From Brachynemurus nebulosus (Eukaryota; Arthropoda; Insecta; Neuroptera; Myrmeleontidae): a stretch of 64,000 nucleotides of DNA. Numbering within the stretch: position 1 is the first letter of the stretch; each line of letters opens with the position of its first letter. The translations under genes and the position numbers were made by a program. Below are positions 33,986 to 44,565 of the stretch, piece by piece. The notes under the pieces were generated by a model. That model worked only from the letters and a program-made list of their open reading frames with translations, was not told the DNA's origin and searched no databases. The DNA is taken from the NCBI GenBank assembly GCA_035578155.1, contig JAPWDM010000004.1, positions 40,724,551-40,788,550 on the forward strand, written 5' to 3'.

Positions 33986-36900
33986 TTCTCTTAAACTATT
34001 ATTTTTACATAAAAAATACTTATCCACATTTGTTTATTTTAAGAAAATACATGATAATTTTAAAAAAAGTTTTATAATTTATGAATTTTTAATAGTTTTG
34101 TATCTTATGATAATGTATGAAAAATGTACATTTAAAATACTAATGTAAGTAAGATATTGTAATACGTTAACAAAAGTCAGGTGAATGTATAATATTTTAA
34201 CCAAAAGTAAGTTAAAGTATTGAAATATTGGTATATGTGAATGTTTTATTATGATTTTTCTAACTATTGATAAAAGTTGATAAAACGTACATCATAAATA
34301 ACAAATTATAAATTTACTCTTAAACTATTATTTTTACATAAAAAATACTTATCCACATTTGTTTATTTTAAGAAAATACATGATAATTTTAAAAAAAGTT
34401 TTATAATTTATGAATTTTTAATAGTTTTGTATCTTATGATAATGTATGAAAAATGTACATTTAAAATACTAATGTAAGTAAGATATTGTAATACGTTAAC
34501 AAAAGTCAGGTGAATGTATAATATTTTAACCAAAAGTAAGTTAAAGTATTGAAATATTGGTATATGTGAATGTTTTATTATGATTTTTCTAACTATTGAT
34601 AAAAGTTGATAAAACGTACATCATAAATAACAAATTATAAATTTACTCTTAAACTATTATTTTTACATAAAAAATACTTATCCACATTTGTTTATTTTAA
34701 GAAAATACATGATAATTTTAAAAAAAGTTTTATAATTTATGAATTTTTAATAGTTTTGTATCTTATGATAATGTATGAAAAATGTACATTTAAAATACTA
34801 ATGTAAGTAAGATATTGTAATACGTTAACAAAAGTCAGGTGAATGTATAATATTTTAACCAAAAGTAAGTTAAAGTATTGAAATATTGGTATATGTGAAT
34901 GTTTTATTATGATTTTTCTAACTATTGATAAAAGTTGATAAAAGGTACATCATAAATAACAAATTATAAATTTACTCTTAAACTATTATTTTTACATAAA
35001 AAATACTTATCCACATTTGTTTATTTTAAGAAAATACATGATAATTTTAAAAAAAGTTTTATAATTTATGAATTTTTAATAGTTTTGTATCTTATGATAA
35101 TGTATGAAAAATGTACATTTAAAATACTAATGTAAGTAAGATATTGTAATACGTTAACAAAAGTCAGGTGAATGTATAATATTTTAACCAAAAGTAAGTT
35201 AAAGTATTGAAATATTGGTATATGTGAATGTTTTATTATGATTTTTCTAACTATTGATAAAAGTTGATAAAACGTACATCATAAATAACAAATTATAAAT
35301 TTACTCTTAAACTATTATTTTTACATAAAAAATACTTATCCACATTTGTTTATTTTAAGAAAATACATGATAATTTTAAAAAAAGTTTTATAATTTATGA
35401 ATTTTTAATAGTTTTGTATCTTATGATAATGTATGAAAAATGTACATTTAAAATACTAATGTAAGTAAGATATTGTAATACGTTAACAAAAGTCAGGTGA
35501 ATGTATAATATTTTAACCAAAAGTAAGTTAAAGTATTGAAATATTGGTATATGTGAATGTTTTATTATGATTTTTCTAACTATTGATAAAAGTTGATAAA
35601 ACGTACATCATAAATAACAAATTATAAATTTACTCTTAAACTATTATTTTTACATAAAAAATACTTATCCACATTTGTTTATTTTAAGAAAATACATGAT
35701 AATTTTAAAAAAAGTTTTATAATTTATGAATTTTTAATAGTTTTGTATCTTATGATAATGTATGAAAAATGTACATTTAAAATACTAATGTAAGTAAGAT
35801 ATTGTAATACGTTAACAAAAGTCAGGTGAATGTATAATATTTTAACCAAAAGTAAGTTAAAGTATTGAAATATTGGTATATGTGAATGTTTTATTATGAT
35901 TTTTCTAACTATTGATAAAAGTTGATAAAACGTACATCATAAATAACAAATTATAAATTTACTCTTAAACTATTATTTTTACATAAAAAATACTTATCCA
36001 CATTTGTTTATTTTAAGAAAATACATGATAATTTTAAAAAAAGTTTTATAATTTATGAATTTTTAATAGTTTTGTATCTTATGATAATGTATGAAAAATG
36101 TACATTTAAAATACTAATGTAAGTAAGATATTGTAATACGTTAACAAAAGTCAGGTGAATGTATAATATTTTAACCAAAAGTAAGTTAAAGTATTGAAAT
36201 ATTGGTATATGTGAATGTTTTATTATGATTTTTCTAACTATTGATAAAAGTTGATAAAACGTACATCATAAATAACAAATTATAAATTTACTCTTAAACT
36301 ATTATTTTTACATAAAAAATACTTATCCACATTTGTTTATTTTAAGAAAATACATGATAATTTTAAAAAAAGTTTTATAATTTATGAATTTTTAATAGTT
36401 TTGTATCTTATGATAATGTATGAAAAATGTACATTTAAAATACTAATGTAAGTAAGATATTGTAATACGTTAACAAAAGTCAGGTGAATGTATAATATTT
36501 TAACCAAAAGTAAGTTAAAGTATTGAAATATTGGTATATGTGAATGTTTTATTATGATTTTTCTAACTATTGATAAAAGTTGATAAAACGTACATCATAA
36601 ATAACAAATTATAAATTTACTCTTAAACTATTATTTTTACATAAAAAATACTTATCCACATTTGTTTATTTTAAGAAAATACATGATAATTTTAAAAAAA
36701 GTTTTATAATTTATGAATTTTTAATAGTTTTGTATCTTATGATAATGTATGAAAAATGTACATTTAAAATACTAATGTAAGTAAGATATTGTAATACGTT
36801 AACAAAAGTCAGGTGAATGTATAATATTTTAACCAAAAGTAAGTTAAAGTATTGAAATATTGGTATATGTGAATGTTTTATTATGATTTTTCTAACTATT

Positions 36901-37377
36901 GATAAAAGTTGATAAAACGTACATCATAAATAACAAATTATAAATTTACTCTTAAACTATTATTTTTACATAAAAAATACTTATCCACATTTGTTTATTT
37001 TAAGAAAATACATGATAATTTTAAAAAAAGTTTTATAATTTATGAATTTTTAATAGTTTTGTATCTTATGATAATGTATGAAAAATGTACATTTAAAATA
37101 CTAATGTAAGTAAGATATTGTAATACGTTAACAAAAGTCAGGTGAATGTATAATATTTTAACCAAAAGTAAGTTAAAGTATTGAAATATTGGTATATGTG
37201 AATGTTTTATTATGATTTTTCTAACTATTGATAAAAGTTGATAAAACGTACATCATAAATAACAAATTATAAATTTACTCTTAAACTATTATTTTTACAT
37301 AAAAAATACTTATCCACATTTGTTTATTTTAAGAAAATACATGATAATTTTAAAAAAAGTTTTAAAATATATGAATT
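33986..37377. repeat. 329-bp tandem repeat, about ten almost identical copies
   Basis: The anchor 'tatccacatttgtttatttt' recurs at 34021, 34350, 34679, 35008, 35337 and onward every 329 bp to 37311. Copies are almost identical; one private change seen is ggtacatc for cgtacatc near 34945. It is a diverged cousin of the 327-bp unit (shared acgtacatcataaataac). Lying directly upstream of 18S, it is best read as rDNA intergenic-spacer subrepeats, which often carry Pol I enhancer or spacer-promoter activity; that role is inferred from position. Confidence 0.93.
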
Positions 37378-38633
37378 CTTAAAAATTTTGTATCATTTAC
37401 TATTAATATGTAAAAATTTTTTCTAAGTTCAAATATACATTGATTTTGTATGTAAGCGATGTTGTTGCAGTCATCTGACTTATATTGAGTACAAACATCG
37501 TCTTACGATGTGTGTTGTTACTGTACTATGTTTTATGTGTCTATATAAAAATCAAAAAAAATGAAAAAAAAATGAAAAATTTTAAAAAAAATTCTTATAT
37601 TTTAATATAAACTTTAAAAAACTTCATTAATAATTATATATTTTATAGTTTTTATCATTTTTATAACAAATTAAAACAAAAAAATATAAAAAAAAAGTAA
37701 AATTTACCACGCTGCAAAATCCAAAACTTATATATGATGATGGTACCTTTTTAAATATCGATGTGTGTAGTTGACTTAAACATTATGAACGGTTCGGTCA
37801 AAGTATATATAGCTATTATGTATGTGTGTAAGACCATTACATTAATAGTTTTATTTTGACTAAGTTCTGTTCTTTTGAAAATATTATTTTTTGTTAAGTT
37901 GATATTTTCAAATAATTTTTATTTACTACAGTAACATCGTAAAGGTACTTCATCGAAAAATTATGAAAATATATAAAGTAAGTGTTTTGGTATTAAAAAA
38001 AATATGTGTTTTTATTTATTAAAAATTTTTATGATTTTTATTAATAATTCACATATATTTTTATTAACCCAAAACCATTTATATATAATTTTTATAATTT
38101 TTTAATATTATCCTATATTATGTCAAAGCAAGTCCATGGGCTATAGGTGTTAAGCCTTAGGCTCTTATGTGGACAAACAATTTTATAAAATAAATTTTTT
38201 AATAAATTTATAATGCAGAAACTCACTACATACCAAGCGCGAATGAAGTGTGTTATTCGAACGTTAAATAAATATATATTTTATATATTTAAAAATTGTC
38301 GCATACAATCTAGCGAAGAGTTATGAGCAAATGTTTGAATTATTTCAATAAAACTATATTACTTAAAATATATGGTAATAGTTTTTATTCAAATATGAAT
38401 ATTTTCAAAAAAGAATTTTTTTTATTTTTCTAAATATTAAAAATTTTAGAAAATATTTTTTATATAAAAAGTAACAAAAGAAATAAATTTATTTTTATTT
38501 CAATTTTTGTTATAATTTTTATATGTTTATATCAGTTTATGAAGAAATTTCATACTGATTAATAAATGAAAAACTTTTTAAAATATTTCTTTTTTTTTAA
38601 ATTGGAATAATTTTATTAAGTTGGAACATACAG
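37378..38633 (+). other. Presumptive rDNA promoter / external transcribed spacer region
   Basis: 1.25 kb of AT-rich DNA between the spacer repeats and 18S. By position it should hold the Pol I start and the 5' external transcribed spacer. The core promoter cannot be placed with confidence. Visible landmarks are a small hairpin near 37497-37512 (catcgtcttacgatg) and 'gtatatatagctatt' near 37803. No reading frame of interest. Confidence 0.5.
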
Positions 38634-38867
38634 TTCCCTGGTTGATCCTGCCAGTAGTCATATGCTTGTCTCAAAGATTAAGCCATGCATGTCTCAGTAC
38701 AAGCCATATTAAGGTGAAACCGCGAAAGGCTCATTATATCAGTTATGGTTCCTTAGATCGTACATACATTTACTTGGATAACTGTGGTAATTCTAGAGCT
38801 AATACATGCAAACAGAGTTCCGACCAGAGATGGAAGGAATGCTTTTATTAGATCAAAACCAATCGAT

Positions 38868-38945
38868 GTTAACATATTTTTATAATATATTTTATGTTTT
38901 TTTATAATTTCATATATATATTTAATATATGTGCATCGTAATAAT
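38868..38945 (+). other. 18S expansion segment, V2 region
   Basis: An AT-only stretch between the conserved 'gatcaaaaccaatcg' and 'ggtgactctgaataac' blocks. The flanking tgttaaca/tgtgcatcg sequences could close a stem. Confidence 0.8.
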
Positions 38946-39424
38946 TTGGTGACTCTGAATAACTTTTAGCTGATCGCACGGTCTTTATAGTACCGGCGAC
39001 GCATCTTTCAAATGTCTGCCTTATCAACTGTCGATGGTAGGTTCTGCGCCTACCATGGTTGTAACGGGTAACGGGGAATCAGGGTTCGATTCCGGAGAGG
39101 GAGCCTGAGAAACGGCTACCACATCCAAGGAAGGCAGCAGGCGCGCAAATTACCCACTCCCGGCACGGGGAGGTAGTGACGAAAAATAACGATACGGGAC
39201 TCATCCGAGGCCCCGTAATCGGAATGAGTACACTTTAAATCCTTTAACGAGGATCCATTGGAGGGCAAGTCTGGTGCCAGCAGCCGCGGTAATTCCAGCT
39301 CCAATAGCGTATATTAAAGTTGTTGCGGTTAAAAAGCTCGTAGTCGAATTTGTGTCCTACACTGTCGGTTCACCGCTCGCGGTGTTTAACTGGCATGTTT
39401 TGTGGGACGTCCTACCGGTGGTGA

Positions 39425-39632
39425 GGTATAAATTATATATTGTATAATATGGTTATAAATACTTGTATTTTTATTTAAATTTTTATTTTTATGGTAAGTT
39501 ATTATTTATATTTTTACTTGCTTGAAAAGTTTAAAGTATACTAGTTAAATTTTATATACTAATATGTACATTAAAGTATAATTTATCGTAAGTGTTAAAG
39601 TTATTTATTTTTTATAATTTAAATAATGGAGA
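39425..39632 (+). other. 18S expansion segment, V4 region
   Basis: About 200 bp of almost pure A/T inserted after 'gacgtcctaccggtggtgag' and before 'ggagacagcctcccaatt'. Contains several self-complementary tracts. It reads as an expanded variable region, not an intron, because no self-splicing core or homing frame is seen. Confidence 0.8.
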
Positions 39633-40096
39633 CAGCCTCCCAATTATAATCCTATCGCGGTGCTCTTAATTGAGTGTCGAGATGGGCCGGTACGTTTACT
39701 TTGAACAAATTAGAGTGCTTAAAGCAGGCTTTAAAATTTAAATAGTGCCTGAATATTGTGTGCATGGAATAATGGAATAGGACCTCGGTTCTATTTTGTT
39801 GGTTTTCGGAAGTTTTTCCGAGGTAATGATTAATACGGACAGATGGGGGCATTCGTATTGCGACGTTAGAGGTGAAATTCTTGGATCGTCGCAAGACGGA
39901 CAGAAGCGAAAGCATTTGCCAAAAATGTTTTGATTGATCAAGAACGAAAGTTAGAGGTTCGAAGGCGATCAGATACCGCCCTAGTTCTAACCATAAACGA
40001 TGCCAGCTAGCGATCCGCCAAAGTTCCTCCGATGACTTGGCGGGCAGCTTCCGGGAAACCAAAGCTTTTGGGTTCCGGGGGAAGTATGGTTGCAAA

Positions 40097-40145
<49 letters not shown>

Positions 40146-40369
40146 GCGGCTTAATTTGACTCAACACGGGAAACCTCACCAGGCCCGGACACCGGAAGGA
40201 TTGACAGATTGAGAGCTCTTTCTTGATTCGGTGGGTGGTGGTGCATGGCCGTTCTTAGTTGGTGGAGCGATTTGTCTGGTTAATTCCGATAACGAACGAG
40301 ACTCTAGCCTACTAAATAGACGTACTTTATTACCGGCATCTCAAGGCCCATCGGCTGTATTGTTACTGA

Positions 40370-40545
40370 ATGTTATTTGTATATTTTGTTTTAATATATT
40401 TATAATATGTATGATTGATAATATTCATTTATGTTTTTTATTTCTTTGGGGATAAATTTCTATGTGTAATTACTTAATCTGCATTAATGATATATTTAAC
40501 ATGATACATTAACTAAAGTGACATCAGTTTTTTGATGTGGTTTTT
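40370..40545 (+). other. 18S expansion segment, V7 region
   Basis: About 175 bp of AT-rich sequence between the conserved 'accggcatctcaaggccc' block and 'ttcttcttagagggacaggc'. Flanking matches tgacatcagtttttt/gatgt suggest a closing stem. Confidence 0.8.
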
Positions 40546-40801
40546 ACTGCCGGCGTACAAATAATTCTTCTTAGAGGGACAGGCGGCTTCTAGCCGCACG
40601 AGATTGAGCAATAACAGGTCTGTGATGCCCTTAGATGTTCTGGGCCGCACGCGCGCTACACTGAAGGAATCAGCGTGTTTTCCTCTGGCCGAAAGGTCCG
40701 GGTAACCCGCTGAACCTCCTTCGTGCTAGGGATTGGGGCTTGCAATTATTCCCCATGAACGAGGAATTCCCAGTAAGCGCGAGTCATAAGCTCGCGTTGA
40801 T

Positions 40802-40847
<46 letters not shown>

Positions 40848-40938
40848 AATGATTTAGTGAGGTCTTCAGACTGGTGCGCGGCAATGTTTTTAAAAGACAT
40901 TGCCGATGATGCTGGAAAGATGACCAAACTTGATCATT

Positions 40939-40999
<61 letters not shown>

Positions 41000-41000
41000 A

Positions 41001-41500
41001 NNNNNNNNNNNNNNNNNNNNNNNNNNNNNNNNNNNNNNNNNNNNNNNNNNNNNNNNNNNNNNNNNNNNNNNNNNNNNNNNNNNNNNNNNNNNNNNNNNNN
41101 NNNNNNNNNNNNNNNNNNNNNNNNNNNNNNNNNNNNNNNNNNNNNNNNNNNNNNNNNNNNNNNNNNNNNNNNNNNNNNNNNNNNNNNNNNNNNNNNNNNN
41201 NNNNNNNNNNNNNNNNNNNNNNNNNNNNNNNNNNNNNNNNNNNNNNNNNNNNNNNNNNNNNNNNNNNNNNNNNNNNNNNNNNNNNNNNNNNNNNNNNNNN
41301 NNNNNNNNNNNNNNNNNNNNNNNNNNNNNNNNNNNNNNNNNNNNNNNNNNNNNNNNNNNNNNNNNNNNNNNNNNNNNNNNNNNNNNNNNNNNNNNNNNNN
41401 NNNNNNNNNNNNNNNNNNNNNNNNNNNNNNNNNNNNNNNNNNNNNNNNNNNNNNNNNNNNNNNNNNNNNNNNNNNNNNNNNNNNNNNNNNNNNNNNNNNN
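41001..41500. other. Assembly gap (500 N)
   Basis: Exactly 500 N begin four bases after the 18S 3' end (acga of ITS1). The round number suggests a placeholder gap of unknown true size. 5.8S, ITS2 and 28S, expected here, are missing from the assembled sequence, and the join to the right flank is not proven by sequence. Confidence 0.97.
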
Positions 41501-43282
41501 TATATTATTAGAAAAAATGAATTTAGTTTATGTGGAAAATTATTGAGTTTGTAGAATTAATGTTTATTTGTAATTTAAAACAAGACAAACCAAACAGGAA
41601 AATGAGACAGATGTACAACATACAATCTTAATTGGAAAGCTACTTTTACATTATCAGAAATAATGAATTAAGTTTATACAGAATTAATGTTTATTTGTAA
41701 TTTAAAACAAGACAGACCAATCAATAAAATAAGACAGATGTACAACAAATAATCTAAAAGATTACTTACTTATAAATATATAGTACTCACCATGCAAAAA
41801 TCAATTTTTCGCATTGAGTTAACTTAATAAAAAGTATCAGAAAATTATATATTAAATTATATAATTTTTGTCAATTTACATTTCCACTAGAAATATGTCA
41901 ATAATTAAATAAAATTGAAGAAACTAATTGTATGATTTGATTGTTGAAAAATAATCACAACATTAGAAACAAGATTCATTTTGTTGATATTGTCTTGGTA
42001 CTATTTAAGACCTTTGTTTAAAATAAAATGATATTGACTGAGTAACTCTTGTTGGTAATGAGTGAACATCGAACTTTCTGGATAAAACTGGCTGTCTTTG
42101 TTTCAATGTTACACTTTGTTTATTGTAAATCTTACGTAATGATATTTACTAGAATGTACCATTAATTATTTTGTGTTGTAATTAGCAATTTTTTAAATGA
42201 TTAAGAATCGGTAAATAAGCATTATCCAGTTCTAATGATTCAATTTGTTTGTTGTAATTATTGTCATTGAGTTTAATGAAGAAGTCTTCACTTAGAAGTC
42301 TTTTTCTGTAACTGCCTTCTTTATCAAGAATTTTTGCATTTTCAAAGTCTATAACTGTTTGTTATGGCGTGTTCAGCTAAACCCGTTGAATCTTTTTGTC
42401 TTTTTAAATCGTATTTGTGTTGAGTTAGTCTGTTATTCAATTTTTGGCTAGTTTGGCCAAAATAAGCTGAATTACAGTCAGAACATTCTATTTTATCTAC
42501 AACATTGTGGTTTTGCTTATTTTCAACTCTTAATCTTTTTTCAGAGTATGTGTTTCTTAGTTTGTTACTATTAAAAGAAAAAGTTATACGATTTTCGCTC
42601 ATTTTCTCTATGGTAGTTTTAATTTTTTTGGTAAGAAAGTTATACGGAAGGCAAATTCTTTTGTTATTATTACAAAAGAATTAATAATAACAAAAGAATA
42701 TCCAGAAAGTTCGATGTTCACTCATTACAAACAAGAGTTACTCAATCAATATCATTTTATTTTAAACAAAGGTCTTGAATAGTACCAAGACAATATCAAC
42801 AAAATGAATCTTGTTTCTAATGTTATGAATATTTTTCAACAATCAAATCATACAGTTTTTTCAATTTTAATTATTGACATATTTCTAGTGGAAATGTAAA
42901 TTGACAAAAATTATATATTTTAATATAAAATTTTCTGATACTTTTTATTAACTCAATGCGAAATATTGATTTTTGCATGGTGAGTACTATATATTTATAA
43001 TTAAGTAATCTTTTAGATTATTTGTTGTACATCTGTCTTATTTTCTTGGTTGGTCTGTCTTGTTTTAAATTACAAATAAACATTAATTCTATATAAACTT
43101 AATTCATTATTTCTGATAATGTAAAAGTAGCTTTCCAATTAAGATTGTATGTTGTACATTTGTCTCATTTTCCTGTTTGGTTTGTCTTGTTTTAAATTAC
43201 AAATAAACATTAATTCTACAAACTCAATAATTTTCCACATAAACAAAATTCATTGTTTCTAATAATATAAAAGTAGCATTCC
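41501..43282 (-). mobile_element. Penelope-like element remnant with long inverted arms
   Basis: Two inverted arms of about 584 bp (41501-42084 and 42699-43282) enclose a 614-bp centre that encodes a Penelope-like endonuclease fragment. Each arm holds an internal tandem duplication of about 140 bp anchored by 'aattaatgtttatttgtaat' and its reverse complement. Penelope elements are known for terminal repeats that may be inverted, which fits, but the RT domain is absent. The left arm runs into the N gap, so the true left end is unknown. Confidence 0.8.
42182..42665 (-). pseudogene. Penelope-like GIY-YIG endonuclease fragment
   Basis: The C-terminal part of a Penelope-like polyprotein, whose GIY-YIG domain nicks target DNA. 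The minus strand is open from about 42665 with 'ICLPYNFLTKKIK', then a segment with 'NKLRN', then 'KIECSDCNSAYFGQT' (the YIG-like Y-x-G-Q-T strand), 'RLTQHKYDL' (catalytic Arg) and 'GLAEHAITN' (with the metal-binding Glu of the family). A frameshift near 42355 breaks it; the other frame continues with 'IDFENAKILDKEGSYRKR' to a stop at 42182, the normal tail for this family. No RT remains, so it is a 5'-truncated dead copy. Confidence 0.88.
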
Positions 43283-43704
43283 AAGTAAATTAGAAATCAT
43301 TAACTAAGTTTTAACTCTACTAGTTAATTATTAATTTTTCTTGATTGTAAATTTTATCTTATTTAGATCAAACCCATTCTGAAAGGTAGCCTTTCCTAAA
43401 AAACAAACAAAATTGTAATTAATATAGGCTGACATTTATGAAAATTATTTCTAGAAATATTTATTTTTTAAAATTTTTTCTTACTTTTAAAATTGTTAAA
43501 AAAGTTGTTATTGTTATATTGTAGATGTATGTTCTTGAAAATGGCGCCAACTGTGCCGACATATATTAAACAACAAAATAAATTTCTCTTATGGAATTTG
43601 TTGTAAAATTTTAATTTAATTTTTACACAAATCCTGTAATCCTCATCACTTTGGATAGCGGTCAAAACGAAAAAGAAATTATTCTTCAACCCAAAAAAGA
43701 AAAA
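43283..43704. other. AT-rich interval, no gene seen
   Basis: Sequence between the Penelope-like element and the minisatellite. The 73-codon frame at 43468-43689 is Lys/Asn/Phe-rich, as expected by chance in this base composition. Confidence 0.6.
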
Positions 43705-44215
43705 TCATTCTAGAAGATTGCTCAATTTTTGTTATTTAGGCTTTCATTCGATGACAAATCCGATAGTGAATTCAGTTTTCCGATATTTTTGCTAATTCTC
43801 GAATAGAACATTCTAGAACATTGCCCAATTTTTGTTATTTAAGCTTTTATTCGAAGATCAATTCGATGGTGAAGTTAGTTTCTCGATATCTTTGCTAGTT
43901 CTCGAATAGAACATTCTAGAACATTGCTAATTTTTTGCTATTTATGCTTTTATTCGAAGATCAATTAGATGGTGAAGTTAGTTTCCCGATATCTTTGCTA
44001 GTTCTCGAATAGAATATTCTAGAACATTGCTAATTTTTTATTATTTATGCTTTTATTTGAAGACCAATTCGACGGTTAAGTTAGTTTCCCAATACCTTTG
44101 CTAGTTCCCGTATAGAACATTCTAGAACTTTGGTAAAGTTTTGTTATTTATGTTTTTATTCGAAGACCAATTCGATGGTGAAGATGGTTTTCCGACGTCT
44201 TTGCTAGATCTCATA
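43705..44215 (+). repeat. 103-bp minisatellite, second locus
   Basis: Five units of the same family as at 27800-28450. The attctag anchor falls at 43810, 43913, 44016 and 44119, exactly 103 bp apart. Here the array lacks the pogo-like terminal repeats and the opposite-orientation block. Confidence 0.88.
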
Positions 44216-44477
44216 TTTAATTTCTCCGAAGTATGTACAGGAAAATCGTAATTATCCAAATTAATGTGAACAAAATTTTACGAATTTTGTTACTTCTGGA
44301 TTATGTTTAACATGCCTCTAAAATATTAACATATAAATCTTACGTTGCAAAAAGAATTTATTTTAATTTTTGAAAGCCGAAATGATTTTGGTTCATTACA
44401 CACTCAATTATCAGCTCACACGTACACAGAAGAGGCGTGGCCTATGTGACAGAATCAAGTGTGACTCAAGCCAGTTG

Positions 44478-44478
<1 letters not shown>

Positions 44479-44563
<85 letters not shown>
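44479..44563. repeat. (TA)n microsatellite
   Basis: About 85 bp of perfect TA dinucleotides. Confidence 0.98.

Positions 44564-44565
<2 letters not shown>

Larger units (their letters stand above)
38634..40996 (+). rRNA. 18S rRNA: 18S small-subunit ribosomal RNA
   Basis: RNA of the 40S ribosomal subunit, made by RNA polymerase I. The 5' end is the universal 'ctggttgatcctgccagtag'. Also present are 'gtgccagcagccgcggtaat' (decoding-region 530 loop), 'gaaattcttggatcg', 'aaacttaaaggaattgacgg', 'tgcatggccgttcttagttg', 'gtacacaccgcccgtcgcta', and the 3' end 'aggtgaacctgcggaagg' plus atcatta. All conserved cores that I checked are intact. The length of about 2363 bp exceeds the usual insect 1.9 kb because of three AT-rich expansion segments. 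The start is set four bases before ctggttgatcc, and the end is the canonical atcatta. Confidence 0.97.

Noticed and set aside
37797..37815. Pol I core promoter at the tatatatag near 37803
   Set aside because: Pol I promoters are poorly conserved and this string is common in such AT-rich DNA; kept only as a landmark.
38621..40973. Open frames overlapping the 18S gene
   Set aside because: They lie wholly within conserved structural RNA sequence.
38634..40996. 18S as a pseudogene because of its AT-rich insertions
   Set aside because: Every conserved core block that I checked is intact and the insertions fall only in known variable regions.
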